From Sperchopsis tessellata (taxonomy: Eukaryota; Arthropoda; Insecta; Coleoptera; Hydrophilidae), in NCBI GenBank assembly GCA_033557685.1, contig JAWQRN010000548.1:1-28496 (forward strand): a DNA stretch of 28,496 nt, written 5' to 3'. Below, one piece after another: positions 18,626 to 27,593 of the stretch; the stretch's first letter is position 1; the number at the start of each line of letters is the position of its first letter. A model generated the notes under the pieces. The model saw nothing but the letters and a program-made list of their open reading frames with translations, ran no database searches and was not told where the DNA came from. Made by a program: the position numbers and the translations under genes.

Positions 18626-18629
18626 CAAG

Positions 18630-18955
18630 TACATTCCTATGTAGACGACAAAACGAAGCTGTTGTTGCTTTTATGGGAGATATTCTGGATGCATGGGAGA
18701 ACTCCTCAATTGTACGAAGAATTTTCGTAGATGTAAGTATTACCTTCGGTTGTATACTACTGCAAAAACTTAAGTATTTATATATTCAAAGGTTGGATTG
18801 TAAAACGAATGGATTTGTATTTGAATAAAATGAGGAACAAATTATTTCACAATGGGATCCTCAGTGGCAAATTGTATGTTAGAAGTGGTATACGACAAGT
18901 CTCAATATTGGTACTTCTGTTGTTCCTCATGAGAATCAATAACCTTTCAAAGTGA
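18630..18955 (+). pseudogene. Jockey-like LINE RT fragment (motifs A and B)
   Basis: The plus strand reads RQNEAVVAFMGDILDAWENS then SIVRRIFVDVSITFGCI at 18641-18756, corresponding to RT motif A (FxDxSKAFDxV). The first catalytic Asp is kept in FVDVS while the second acidic position has become Gly. 18871-18950 reads KLYVRSGIRQVSILVLLLFL, matching 'xxxGVPQGSILGPLLFLIYIN' (motif B) with PQG changed to RQV. It is heavily decayed and truncated on both sides, abutting the Penelope tail. Confidence 0.7.
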
Positions 18956-18956
18956 T

Positions 18957-20005
18957 TGTTGTTTGTGAGTGGAAACCATGTAGAGGTCCCTACGTTTCGT
19001 ACACTGGTGCAAGAAACATTTTCAAGGCAAGTGATCTTACTTCAATCAATAAAGTTAACGCATTGATCCAGACTTAGCCGAATCACGCTTATATATACAA
19101 GGACTGAAGTGGGGGATGTGTACTAGGGCGGACCCGTTCCATTAGGATGGTTATTTTCGAGTCTAGTAGGAGATAAACGAACCAGGGGGATCTTACAAGC
19201 GATGAGAGGTTAAAAACCATAATTTCTATTAGTATTTTTGGGACGATTATGAACCACAATTGCTTCTCAGAATTTTCTGGAAAAACTTTAGTATCATGGA
19301 ACATAATGATATGACCTGTTTCATGAGCAAGACGACTATAGCGTTCATGCTCCTTTAACGAGTAGGGATCGCACGCTTAGTTTCTCCGATACAGACCTTA
19401 CCACAGGAACATCTTTTGAAGAAGGGAGGATTCTGTTTTAGTGTCAAATTTTCTTAGCAAGCGAGCATATCCGTCGAATCCTTGACGAATGGCAGATACG
19501 CTGTTACTTTTTGACAACGATAGTTGAATTTCTGAAACGTTTTATGGACCGTTTGATACCTGATAAATTATATCTATTGAATAAATGCGCATTGATGACT
19601 GTACGTAACTCCTGGGAAAGTAAAGTTGTGTTACATAACTTGAAACCTCGCTCTACTAGAGACTTAATCACATACATTATCTGACAGGGGAGATGATGCG
19701 ACAATACATGCAAGAAGTGAACCATCTGATCTACGTTTCAACAATATATCTAAGAAAGGAAAGGGGGCCTGATTACTCAGTCTCTATCGTAAAACGAATA
19801 TTAGGTTATTGGGAGTTTATGTGATTGAAGAAGACATTCAGTGCCCTTTGTTCCAATGACCACATAACAAATGTGTCATCCACGTAACGAACCAGCATTT
19901 CGGCCTGAAGATGAGGCGCGATACCTCGAAACCAGTCGACTAATTTATGGCTAAACAATGTATAGACAGTTGATTGTTTCCATTCTGGATCTTCCCTCAT
20001 TACAT
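18957..20005 (-). pseudogene. Penelope-like element: RT plus GIY-YIG endonuclease
   Basis: Minus strand. 20000-19806 reads HLQAEMLVRYVDDTFVMWSL, with the Penelope-type catalytic RYVDDTF box at 19875-19886. 19725-19504 carries ERGFKLCNTTLLSQELRTVI and the 'RxxxIC...L..EL' thumb-like region. At 19405-19381 GKVCIGETKRAI is the GIY-YIG nuclease core with its first Tyr replaced by Cys. After a frameshift, 19330-19240 gives LKEHERYSRLAHETGHIIMF and HDTKVF. The 3' tail at 19080-18957 is shared with the insertion at 22279-22469. Penelope-like elements are telomere-/TERT-related retroelements using a GIY-YIG nuclease. The RT fingers are missing at the 5' side. Confidence 0.9.
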
Positions 20006-21480
20006 GTTTAATATGGAATATCCCTATTCCTCCTTATTTCTTGACTAGCACTTGTGATAGCTACATGTTATTCTATTATTAGCACTTTTTAGAGCTGATC
20101 GGCATCTACAACTAGCAATTTTAAGAGCTAGATGTCTTGATAATGTCCTCTGAAACTGCGGACGAAACAACGGCAAAAACAAAAGCCAACACACGGTTAT
20201 CCCCCGGAAAACCTGAAGATATGCTCAAATGTAGTTGTTTAAGTAATCTTTCAAACTGACGCTTAAAACAAGGCTTAAGCTTGTTGAAAAACGATCACTT
20301 AATTTGATGCCGGTTCTATTTCAGTTTAATGCTATTTACGAATACAAGAAAAGCTTGAATGATTTTAATATTAAACAAGTTATGTATTTGTAAATATATC
20401 TCACTTACCTTTGGTTTGTAGGTATTTTTGCAGAGTGATGATAAATCGTGGTGTGTTATAAAGTTTGAATGATGGGAGTAAAAAAAGGACAGATAACTAA
20501 CATTGATTTTAACAACGAATAATTAACTTATAAACCACTAAAACTACTTAATATTGAATTGAAAATTGCTACAAAAACGAAAGGCTTGCGAAAGATGTTG
20601 CGGAGTGAACGTCGATTTATAACTACTGTAACTCCTAGTACCTGTTTCAAGATGTACGAGTACTAAAACTAATAAAAGGGTCATAAAATCTGTTTTTTCC
20701 AGACATATGTTTCATTTTCAAGGAATGGACAGTTATTTTAGAAATAAAATATACAGGCTGTTACGAAAATATATTAAAATGAATAATTTACAAAAAGGCG
20801 GATAATTTACCGGGACGCAACAGTAGTGAGTGATTGTATAAAATGTTAAGCTTAGATGATTCGATAGTGCCCCAGAACATCCCAGGAAACGTTTTTGGTA
20901 AAGTACTAATTGGCAGAGAAAGTATAGATCAAATGTTTGCGTCCTAGAAAAATATTTGAGTGTAAGATGTTATACTGTACATTTTTTATTTTTGAGGACG
21001 CTTATGACTATGTAAACAAGTAGTTACTTTGAAATATTTTAAGATATTATAGAGTCCTTGGACTGGACTTCACGTTCGTTGTGTAATATCTTCTTGGCTT
21101 TTAATGCATCTGTGAGACTTTAATGAATTGAGAAGTAGTAACAAAGTTTAATGTACGATGATGATATAATAATGTGAAGTAAGAATGATATTATATCTGC
21201 CAGTGGAAAGAGTGGACCTTAAAGTTTCTCTTACAACATGCAACATTTCTATAAATTTACAAAGAAAAATTTATCAAAATGTATATTTTGTTTACTATTT
21301 AGGCATTTATGAATTTATTTTTTAAAATATTATCTTTTTTGTTGCAGGTATTATAAAGTTGCTCAATGATGGTGCCTAAGTTGTAAGTTTTTAACTGTGA
21401 TAATAATAAAAATAAGTATCTTTATCACTTTTTATCTAAATATCTGTACTTCAACTACTTCTATGATGATGATACCAAAA
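20006..21480. other. AT-rich interval with a Penelope-type terminal fragment
   Basis: 20150-20222 (gaaactgcggacgaaacaac, then acacacggttatcccccgga) resembles the terminal repeats of other Penelope families, which contain 'CGAAACGT...AACACACGGTTATCC'. The rest shows no coding or paired repeats; 'atacaggctgttacgaaaa' at 20751-20769 looks like an insect DNA-element end without a partner. Confidence 0.35.
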
Positions 21481-21504
21481 TATCTATAGGGCATAAATTA
21501 GTCG

Positions 21505-21580
21505 GTCATCGACTAGTTTCGATTAGTTTACCGTCGACTAGTCGAAATCTATTATCGAGTTCTTTCGATTAATCGATTAT
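21505..21580. repeat. Cluster of CGACTAGT/TCGATTAATCGA palindromes
   Basis: TCGACTAGTCGA at 21534-21545 and TCGATTAATCGA at 21565-21576 are perfect 12-bp palindromes, and CGACTAGT recurs at 21510-21517. Such subterminal repeats are usual near the ends of hAT elements. No adjacent hAT coding is seen. Confidence 0.5.
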
Positions 21581-21757
21581 TTGCCAATACAAAAATATAT
21601 AGTCTATTATCTTTAACAGCACAATTGTAAACACCAGCTAGTTCTCTTGGGGAATTTCCAGAATGTAAGTTAAATCCACGCAATCAGTTAAATCGGGTAG
21701 TTAGTAAATCTAGGTACGTAGGTAGGTAGATCGTCTCATCGAAATATCACGCCGAGT

Positions 21758-21795
21758 CACAGTGGGTCAGAAATTGGAGCCACCCACCAAAATTC
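21758..21795 (+). repeat. Transib left terminal inverted repeat
   Basis: Begins CACAGTGGGTCAGAAATTGG and ends in AAAATTC; preceded by CGAGT. Confidence 0.9.
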
Positions 21796-21875
21796 TGAAA
21801 TTTCTCAGATGTACTAGTAATAAGTAGGGAAACTTGAAAACAAATACAAAAAAAGGAGGAAATATTATATGCTTA

Positions 21876-22070
21876 GAAAATTATAACAATTTGGGAATGC
21901 ATTCAATGTGTTACCAAAAATACAGGAACAATTAAAAGAAAATTGCAGATGGAGTGTTTTATAGGTGGTAAAAAAAGTATATGCACAAGAAAATTATAAA
22001 CATTTGTGGATGCATTTAATTTACGATCAGGATTTTACAAAAAATAAAAGAAATCGAAACTTGAGATGGA
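21876..22070. repeat. Degenerate direct repeat in the Transib 3' region
   Basis: 21876-21955 and 21988-22070 share 'agaaaattata-acatttg', 'gatgcatt-aat' and 'aaaagaaa...gatgga' blocks in the same order. They look like an old tandem duplication in the 3' untranslated part of the Transib element. Confidence 0.5.
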
Positions 22071-22142
22071 AAATTATGTAAATTAAAGAAAATTTGAGAT
22101 GCATTGAATTTATAACCAGCATCATAAGAAAATATTTAAAAA

Positions 22143-22180
22143 TCATGATCATCGTCATCATCACCATCATCATCGTCAGT
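22143..22180. repeat. Degenerate (CAT)n tract encoding an acidic C-terminus
   Basis: It reads as poly-Asp/Gly on the minus strand, directly after VTNET and before a stop. It is the acidic tail expected at the end of the Transib protein rather than an independent microsatellite. Confidence 0.6.
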
Positions 22181-22278
22181 TTCATTAGTTACATCTAGAT
22201 CAGGACTCCCAAACAGTTCATTACTTGTTCATTTGTCAAAACGTATGTTTAAAATATCTTCAGACAACTTAGATGCTT

Positions 22279-22469
22279 ATTAAATGTAATAGACTTCCAC
22301 GGTTATTATCTGTATGAATATTGTTTCCGGGTGGAAACCGTGTTGAGGCTCTGATAAGTGCCGACGTTTCATTCACTGTTACAAGGGACATTTTCAAGGC
22401 GAGTGATGTTACTACAATAAATGAATTCACTACACTGACTACACTGTTTCCTCCCGGAAACAATATTCA
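22279..22469 (-). mobile_element. Penelope-tail insertion with 13-bp target duplication
   Basis: AACTTAGATGCTT occurs at 22266-22278 and again at 22470-22482, flanking a 191-bp insert. Inside, 22317-22339 and 22446-22468 are inverted copies with 22 of 23 bases identical (gtttccgggtggaaac type). The core (acattttcaaggcgagtgat, tgccgacgtttcattcac) matches the Penelope tail at 18965-19080. Excising the insert and one repeat restores the Transib frame KKQASKLSEDILN. It is a truncated Penelope-like copy or a short element derived from Penelope termini. Confidence 0.8.
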
Positions 22470-22711
22470 AACTTAGATGCTTGTTTTTTAGGTAAAGCCC
22501 TCATACTTGTTTTTAAAGGATCGACTGATATTAAAAGTGCATAGAATAAATCCTCATTGGTTGACGTTCTAGAAATGTTTCTAGTATGTTTCTCTATATA
22601 AAACTTCACATCTTTGTTCCGCGCTTCTTCCGGCAATTCATCTATAGGTAACACGGTTTTGGAAATAACTTGTACCCATATATCAAACCTTTATGAACGT
22701 TTGCCGGCATA

Positions 22712-23974
22712 TAATTTGCTCATAGATGGCTCTAATTGTCAATGTAGTGACTGTCAAACCGCGTCATTGGCTTCTTTTTCTTATGTTTATATTTGTCAAA
22801 GACTTTTAAATCACAACAATACAAGTTTCATACAACAACATATTTTTTCATAGCATTAAACATGTCAAATTTGGTGCCTGAAAACTAAGATTTGCGGACA
22901 GTTTTGACTTAATATTACCATTTAAAGAAAACTGCTGCAGAATCGCATCTAATGCTTGTCGAAGCTTTCGGTGAGCATGCTCTTGGTAAATCATAGTGCT
23001 TTGAGTGGTTTAAAAAATTCAAAAGTGGCGATTTTGACGTGAGAAACGAAGAACGTGGAGGACCACCGAGAAAGTTTGCAGACGCCGAACTGCAAGCATT
23101 GTTGGTGAGGATGACGCTCAAACGCAACAACAACTCGCGGATCAATTAAATGTGACACAAGAAGCCGTCTTAATTCGTTTGAAAGCCACGGGAAAGATAC
23201 AGTAGGTAGAAAAATGTGTCCCACATGAACTGAATGAAAATCAGGAAAACCAAAATACCACTTGCGAAATGCTGCTCGCCAGGTACAAAAGAAAATCGTT
23301 TCTCCATCGAATTGTGTCTGGCGATAAACAGTGGATATATTTCGAGAATTCTAAGCGTAAAAGATCATGGGTAACTTCAAGCAAAAGAGCGACATCGACT
23401 GCAAGGCCAAATCGCTATGGACGGAAAACAATGCCCTGTGGTTGGTGGGATCAGAAGGGTGTTATCTATCATGTGCTGCTAAAACCTGGCGAAACCATTA
23501 ATACTGAACGCTACCGACAGCAAATGATGGATTCGAATCAAGCATTGCGTGAAAAAACGACCAGAATATCATAAGAGACAACACAAAGTGATTTTGCTTC
23601 ATGATAATGCACCATCGCACACAGAAAAACCGGCCAAGGAAAGGATTGAAGCGTTTAGTTGGTAAATACTTTCATATGCGGCTTACTCACCAGAATTGGC
23701 TCCATCCGATTACTACTTATTTGCATCGATGGGACATTCACTTGCTGAGCAGCGCTTCACTTTTTACGTAAAAGTACGAAAATGGTTCGATGATTGGTTT
23801 GCCTCAAAAGAACAACAGTGTTTTTGGCGTGGCATCCACATATTGCCAGAGAGATGGGAAAAATGAGTAGCTAGCGATGGACAATACTTTGAATAAAATA
23901 TTTCTTACCATTTTCATACAATAAATGTGTATTTTCTAAAAAAAAAATCCGGTTTCATATTTACGGACCTGGTA
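22712..23974 (+). mobile_element. Mariner (mauritiana/Mos1-type), inserted in the Transib gene
   Basis: The element is about 1.26 kb, lying between TA at 22710-22711 and TA at 23975-23976. The right end (inverted) reads TACCAGGTCCGTAAATATGA, close to the Mos1-type terminal repeat. The left end starts TAATTTGCTCATAGATGG and lacks the corresponding repeat, so about 25 bp of the 5' terminus are missing. Transib coding stops at one TA and resumes at the other, which fixes the insertion point. Confidence 0.9.
22862..23894 (+). pseudogene. Mariner transposase, mauritiana subfamily, inactive
   Basis: A cut-and-paste DD34D transposase. From ATG 22862 the frame reads SNLVPEN, then after stops HLKKTAAESHLMLVEAFGEH (first helix-turn-helix) and EWFKKFKSGDFDV. 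After frameshifts come QQQLADQLNVTQEAVLIRL (second HTH) and WVPHELNE as CVPHELNE. 23269-23574 is open: LLARYKRKSFLHRIVSGDKQ, STARPNRYGRKTMPCGWWDQ. Catalytic Asp codons are at 23323 (SGDKQW), 23603 (LHDNAPSH) and 23708 (APSDYY). The last two are 35 codons apart (D34D); the first pair has the normal spacing plus one base, so a +1 frameshift lies between them. The C-terminus LPERWEK-stop-VASDGQYFE ends at about 23894. At least five lesions are present. Confidence 0.95.
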
Positions 23975-24033
23975 TATTCTTTCACTAAAAGAGTGGCTGC
24001 TTCTTTTGCATAAATATTATTTTTCCTCGTTCG
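23975..24033 (-). other. Transib coding beside the mariner junction
   Basis: The minus strand reads NNIYAKEAATLLVKEY up to the mariner TA. This joins in sense to YMPANVHKG on the other side of the mariner, and both pieces match the expected Transib order. Confidence 0.75.
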
Positions 24034-25375
24034 TTAGCCAGATGAAATTTCATTCAATATCACGGAATACCTATAAATCAAATTTGGTTTTATGTCTGCA
24101 ATTTCTAACGATAATGGGGGGTTTTTGAAAGAATGTCTTGCTGTGTTTCCATCGTTGGAAGTTCCTGCTCCTCCAGGTCGCACTTTGTCTACTATTAAAC
24201 CCATTTTTTCAGCAAACCCTTTTTGGATTTTGATTTTCCTTGTTTTTACACTAGCATGTATTCTACGCCCCATGCCTGCCATTGTTGAGTATGTAAGCGA
24301 TATGACAAATGCAAGAACTATTTAAAAGGAATGAATCCATGCGTGAAGAGTTGACAGCCCAAAATTCACAGCACTGATATCTCTGCCTCTTTGAACGATC
24401 TTTTCAATATCGTCCATCTTCTTTAGGGCAGCTCCACATAAGTAGCACCGTTTTACCGAGCCGGTAGTAGTTAGGGAATTGAAAACTTTACCATCAACCA
24501 TGGTAAATAAAAGTTGATGATTGATTTTAATGTCATATCCGGAAACAACAGCTTCAAATGGTAACAAATTTTCATTTTGGTCGTTAATTTAAGGTAATTG
24601 AATGAACTCAGTACTTTCTTTTGCAAATTGAATTTGAATTGGCCTACAATATCTTGAAGATGATGGTCTAGGGTTCTGCTAGATAATTGTTTTCTCCCCT
24701 AAAGTTTTAATATACATCTGTATTGGAACCATTGTTATAAAATAATATCGGAATCTCCCATACGTTAAGTCTCCGAACATCTTACTTTTTATAAGGGATA
24801 TATGTTCGCCCCATTTTTGTCAGATATTGGTGCTTTCTCAATTTACCCTCTACTAATAGTGATAATGCCTGATTACTGAAAAGTGCAGCAGGGATGTGGG
24901 TTGATTACGTTGATCTACGACTTCAAACATTTCGTATCTTAAAATCACCTGTAGGGGTGGTTTAAATTGCCTCCTTTATCAATTTTACAGCCTATTGTTG
25001 ACCGGATGACCATAATTTCATTGTCGTCGCATGAGAGAGCTCTGCGGTCATTATTCTTTTCAGAAATTGTGCGGTTTTTCTTCTCTTCGATCTATCTCTG
25101 TTAGAATGGTAGTCTTTAGTAGGACGACCACGGCCACCTTGAGAAGTAGATATTATTGCTTTCAAGACTTAATCCATATTTTATTAATTTCATTAAAAGA
25201 ACCATAGATCACTTTGTTCCTTTCACATATGACCTCTTCTGAATCATTTACGGCTGCAACAATCTCCGAAACATTTGGCGCTTCGATCCCCCACAGCTTG
25301 AAATCACAGGTCGAAAATTTCCTTTCTCGTAAATCTTCTTCGTTCGCCGATAACTGGGAATTGTTTCTACAAAAG

Positions 25376-25980
25376 TATGTTTTTTAATTTTAGATCAGAG
25401 AACAAAAAAAAAAATAATCGAATGAAATATCAATAAATTATTAAAAATTGATATTATGAAAGTGTTTTTGATGCAAATATTAAAAATGAATATTCGGTAA
25501 AATGATTATTATTATTATTAATAATTATTAACAATTATTGATCTATTGTTGAGAGAATCAGTAAATACATAACGAAAAAATGATTGCAGAGTGAATTGTA
25601 ATGTACGGACTAAAAATTTTGCAAGAGATATAAGATACGTGTATTCTCCTGCCTACATAAATATTTTTTTAAGACCAGCTTACAGGCACTTGAAATAATA
25701 GTCCCGCAATAAAATCTGCTCTCAAACTTGCGTTTAAATGAGAGTTACAATATTAAAAACGTAATCACAGAATAATACAAAAATATTGCAGTTCGAACTA
25801 GCCAACTATTTGCTTCAAATTATGTAGACAAAATAATTATGGATAACGCGCTGTTATCGCATACCGTATTCCACCTTAAAACTATCTGAGAGGGTTACTG
25901 TATTCAATCTTAGAAGGTTTTTTTATGTTGCCTTTCATGTACCAAAATACCAGGGATATATTAGAAAAAATGACTAGTTT
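25376..25980 (-). other. 5' non-coding region of the Transib element
   Basis: AT-rich with an (ATT)n-like patch at 25505-25535. No exon or promoter motif could be recognised between the terminus and the first recognisable transposase codons near 25370. Confidence 0.5.
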
Positions 25981-26018
25981 GAATTTTTGCCGTTGGTTAC
26001 GATATCTGGCCCACTGTG
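25981..26018 (-). repeat. Transib right terminal inverted repeat
   Basis: On the minus strand it begins CACAGTGGGCCAGATATCGT and ends in AAAAATTC; followed on the plus strand by CGAGC. Confidence 0.9.
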
Positions 26019-26084
26019 CGAGCACTTGGCTTAAGCGGACCAGTAGTTACAACCGCAGATTACCCTCGCTTGGTTAAATGAATG

Positions 26085-26286
26085 AATTAATGAACGAATC
26101 CATATATCATTCGAATGGAAAAATATCTCGAATAAAGAAAACAACATTCTAATGAATAATGTATCGATAAAATTCTTTCGAAGGAAAAATTTATCGGTAA
26201 AACTCAATCGAATGAAATCGGCAATATATCGAACAATTCGATAGTTTTTAACTATCGAATAATTCTATAGTTCATATCACTATTGA
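26085..26286. repeat. hAT-like terminus with TCGAT-rich subterminal repeats
   Basis: ATTCGATAGTT (26236-26246) and AACTATCGAAT (26250-26260) form a perfect 11-bp stem with a 3-base loop. The block 26085-26260 contains many ATCGA/TCGAA words. On the minus strand it would begin CAATAGTGATATGAACTATA, compatible with a hAT terminus (CA..G.TG). No partner terminus was found. Confidence 0.4.
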
Positions 26287-26492
26287 AAACCTCCTGCTCC
26301 ATTAGATGAACCCCTTGTTCAACGAATGTTTTTTTTTGTGTTTGTTTAAGCATTTGCAGACGACACATTTTTTATACATGATGGAATAGTTAACTAGGTA
26401 TATGAGTCAGATTATAATAAGATACCTTATATACAAACCAACAAAAATGATAGTAAATAAGTATCTAGATTTATTTTGTATGTACATTATTA

Positions 26493-27591
26493 TTAGGTGG
26501 GTGCATATGAAATATCGGATTTTATAAGGGAAAATTAAACTCACAGAATTCTTTAAAAACAGTCTTTTGTTAATCAAAATAGTCCGCGTTTACATTAATA
26601 CATCTTTTCCAACGATTTACAAGAGCATAAATGCCATTTCTAAAAAAAATCTGGTTTATTCGAGACAATAAAGTTTTTGACTGCTGTTTTCATTTCTTCT
26701 TCGTTTTTAAAAAGTCGGTCGGTCGGTCAATTATCGTATAAGAGAATAGGTCTTTGTCGATTTATTAGCGCCGGTCGCTATATTTACAATTTGTCATGTA
26801 CTTTTTCAATATATTGACAATATTTTTCGGCTGTTATGCTTTCGCCGCGTTATAGGAACGAATAATCAATTATACCAAGTATACTCCACCAAACTGTAAA
26901 CAATAACTTCTGTGGATGTAGTGAAGGTTTTGGAGCATGTTTTCGGGGTTCATTCTTATCTAGTCATTGAGCTGATCTCTTACGATTGTCGTACAATATC
27001 CATTTTTCGTTCCACGTCACTATTCTATCCAGAAATGGTTCACAGTTATTTCTCGTAAGAGGAAATTGTTTCTGTCGGAGAATTCCTGAGGCATCCATCT
27101 TTTTGACTTAATCTATGGCTTGGAGATGTCGTAATATTGCTATATGATCAACTTGCATTCTATATGCAAGTTCTCGAGATGTTTGATGTGGATCTTCTTC
27201 TACGAAGGTCTTCAAAACTTCGTTATCAATTTTGGTTTGAGGCTTTCCACGAGGCTCATTTTCGAGCGATTCATCTCCATCACGAACTTTTTTAAACTAA
27301 CGCTGCCTACTGTTCGTTCACTTACATAATTATGTCTCACCGTATAAACTTTTAATATTACGAGTTGCTTTAGCTGCACTGTGTCTTAAGCTTGAGATCA
27401 TAACGAATTACGATAAATATCTCATTAGTTGGAATTTTGAAATTAAATATTATTATTAATTGTGGCGTTTCAAAAAGAAAACACATGCGTATTTATCTAC
27501 TTGAAATTTCTAACAATTTAGATTAGAACACTAACTCAGTAGTATCAACATGAATTGAGTAAAAAAAAACATTTCATATGCACCATCCAAA
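26493..27591 (-). mobile_element. Mariner, mellifera subfamily, with near-complete TIRs
   Basis: The left end TTAGGTGGGTGCATATGAAA (26493 on) and the inverted right end TTTGGATGGTGCATATGAAA (27591 back) agree at 18 of 21 bases, with TA outside each (26491-26492 and 27592-27593). The inside carries a minus-strand mariner transposase. The length of 1.1 kb is below the usual 1.3 kb because of an internal coding deletion. Confidence 0.9.
26560..27430 (-). pseudogene. Mariner transposase, mellifera subfamily, deleted
   Basis: The minus strand reads SLRHSAAKATRNIKSLYGE (HTH), DGDESLENEPRGKPQTKIDN, VLKTFVEEDPHQTSRELAYR (linker and second HTH), EPFLDRIVTWNEKWILYDNR, LHPQKLLFTVWWSILGIIDY, GESITAEKYCQYIEKVHD and RPILLYDN. 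The first catalytic Asp is Asn (NEKW; codon 27009-27011). The second Asp is present (YDN, 26733-26735). The region between it and FKNEEEMKTAVKNFIVSNKP is deleted by about 55 codons, removing most of the 'ARPHV...PHPPYSPDLSPTDY' block with the third Asp. Stops are frequent. It cannot be active. Confidence 0.92.
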
Positions 27592-27593
27592 TA

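Larger units (their letters stand above)
22145..25375 (-). pseudogene. Transib transposase (RAG1-core homologue), interrupted
   Basis: A DDE transposase related to the RAG1 core, read on the minus strand. N-terminal part 25345-25170 (CDFKLWGIEAPNVSEI). 25140-25040 (GRGRPTKDYHSNRDRSKRRK). About 24870-24790 (LSLLVEGKLRKHQYLTKMGR). 24690-24640 (NPRPSSSRYCRPIQIQFAKE). 24567-24322 (TMVDGKVFNSLT, RCYLCGA, FGLSTLHAWIHSF). 24282-24034 (KMGLIVDK, GTSNDGNTARHSF, PNLIYRYSVILNEISSG). The mariner splits the gene here; it resumes at about 22709 (YMPANVHKGLIYG) and 22654-22483 (LPIDELPEEARNKDVKFYIE). The Glu aligning with RAG1 E962 is at 22625-22627. A tail insertion follows, then the acidic C-terminus ends near 22145. 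The segment expected to hold the first catalytic Asp is deleted near 24790-24750, and a stop replaces the Trp before QNPRPSS. Confidence 0.9.
21758..26018 (-). mobile_element. Transib DNA transposon with RSS-like termini, carrying nested insertions
   Basis: The left terminus (21758-21795) and right terminus (25981-26018, inverted) agree at 29 of 38 positions. Both begin CACAGTGGG and both have AAAATTC at positions 32-38. CACAGTG fits the Transib CACWRTG consensus and equals the V(D)J signal heptamer; the A-rich block after a 23-24 base spacer sits where the nonamer lies in a 23-RSS. Flanks are CGAGT (21753-21757) and CGAGC (26019-26023), a near-perfect 5-bp duplication. Removing the mariner and the Penelope-tail insertion leaves about 2.8 kb, a normal Transib size. 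The transposase runs on the minus strand. Confidence 0.93.

Noticed and set aside
24092..24325. 77-codon hydrophobic plus-strand frame
   Set aside because: Antisense to the Transib transposase; hydrophobicity comes from complementing charged codons.
26714..26727. GTCG repeats as a possible array
   Set aside because: Only three short units within a mariner remnant; no array or spacer structure. No CRISPR-like pattern exists anywhere in the window.
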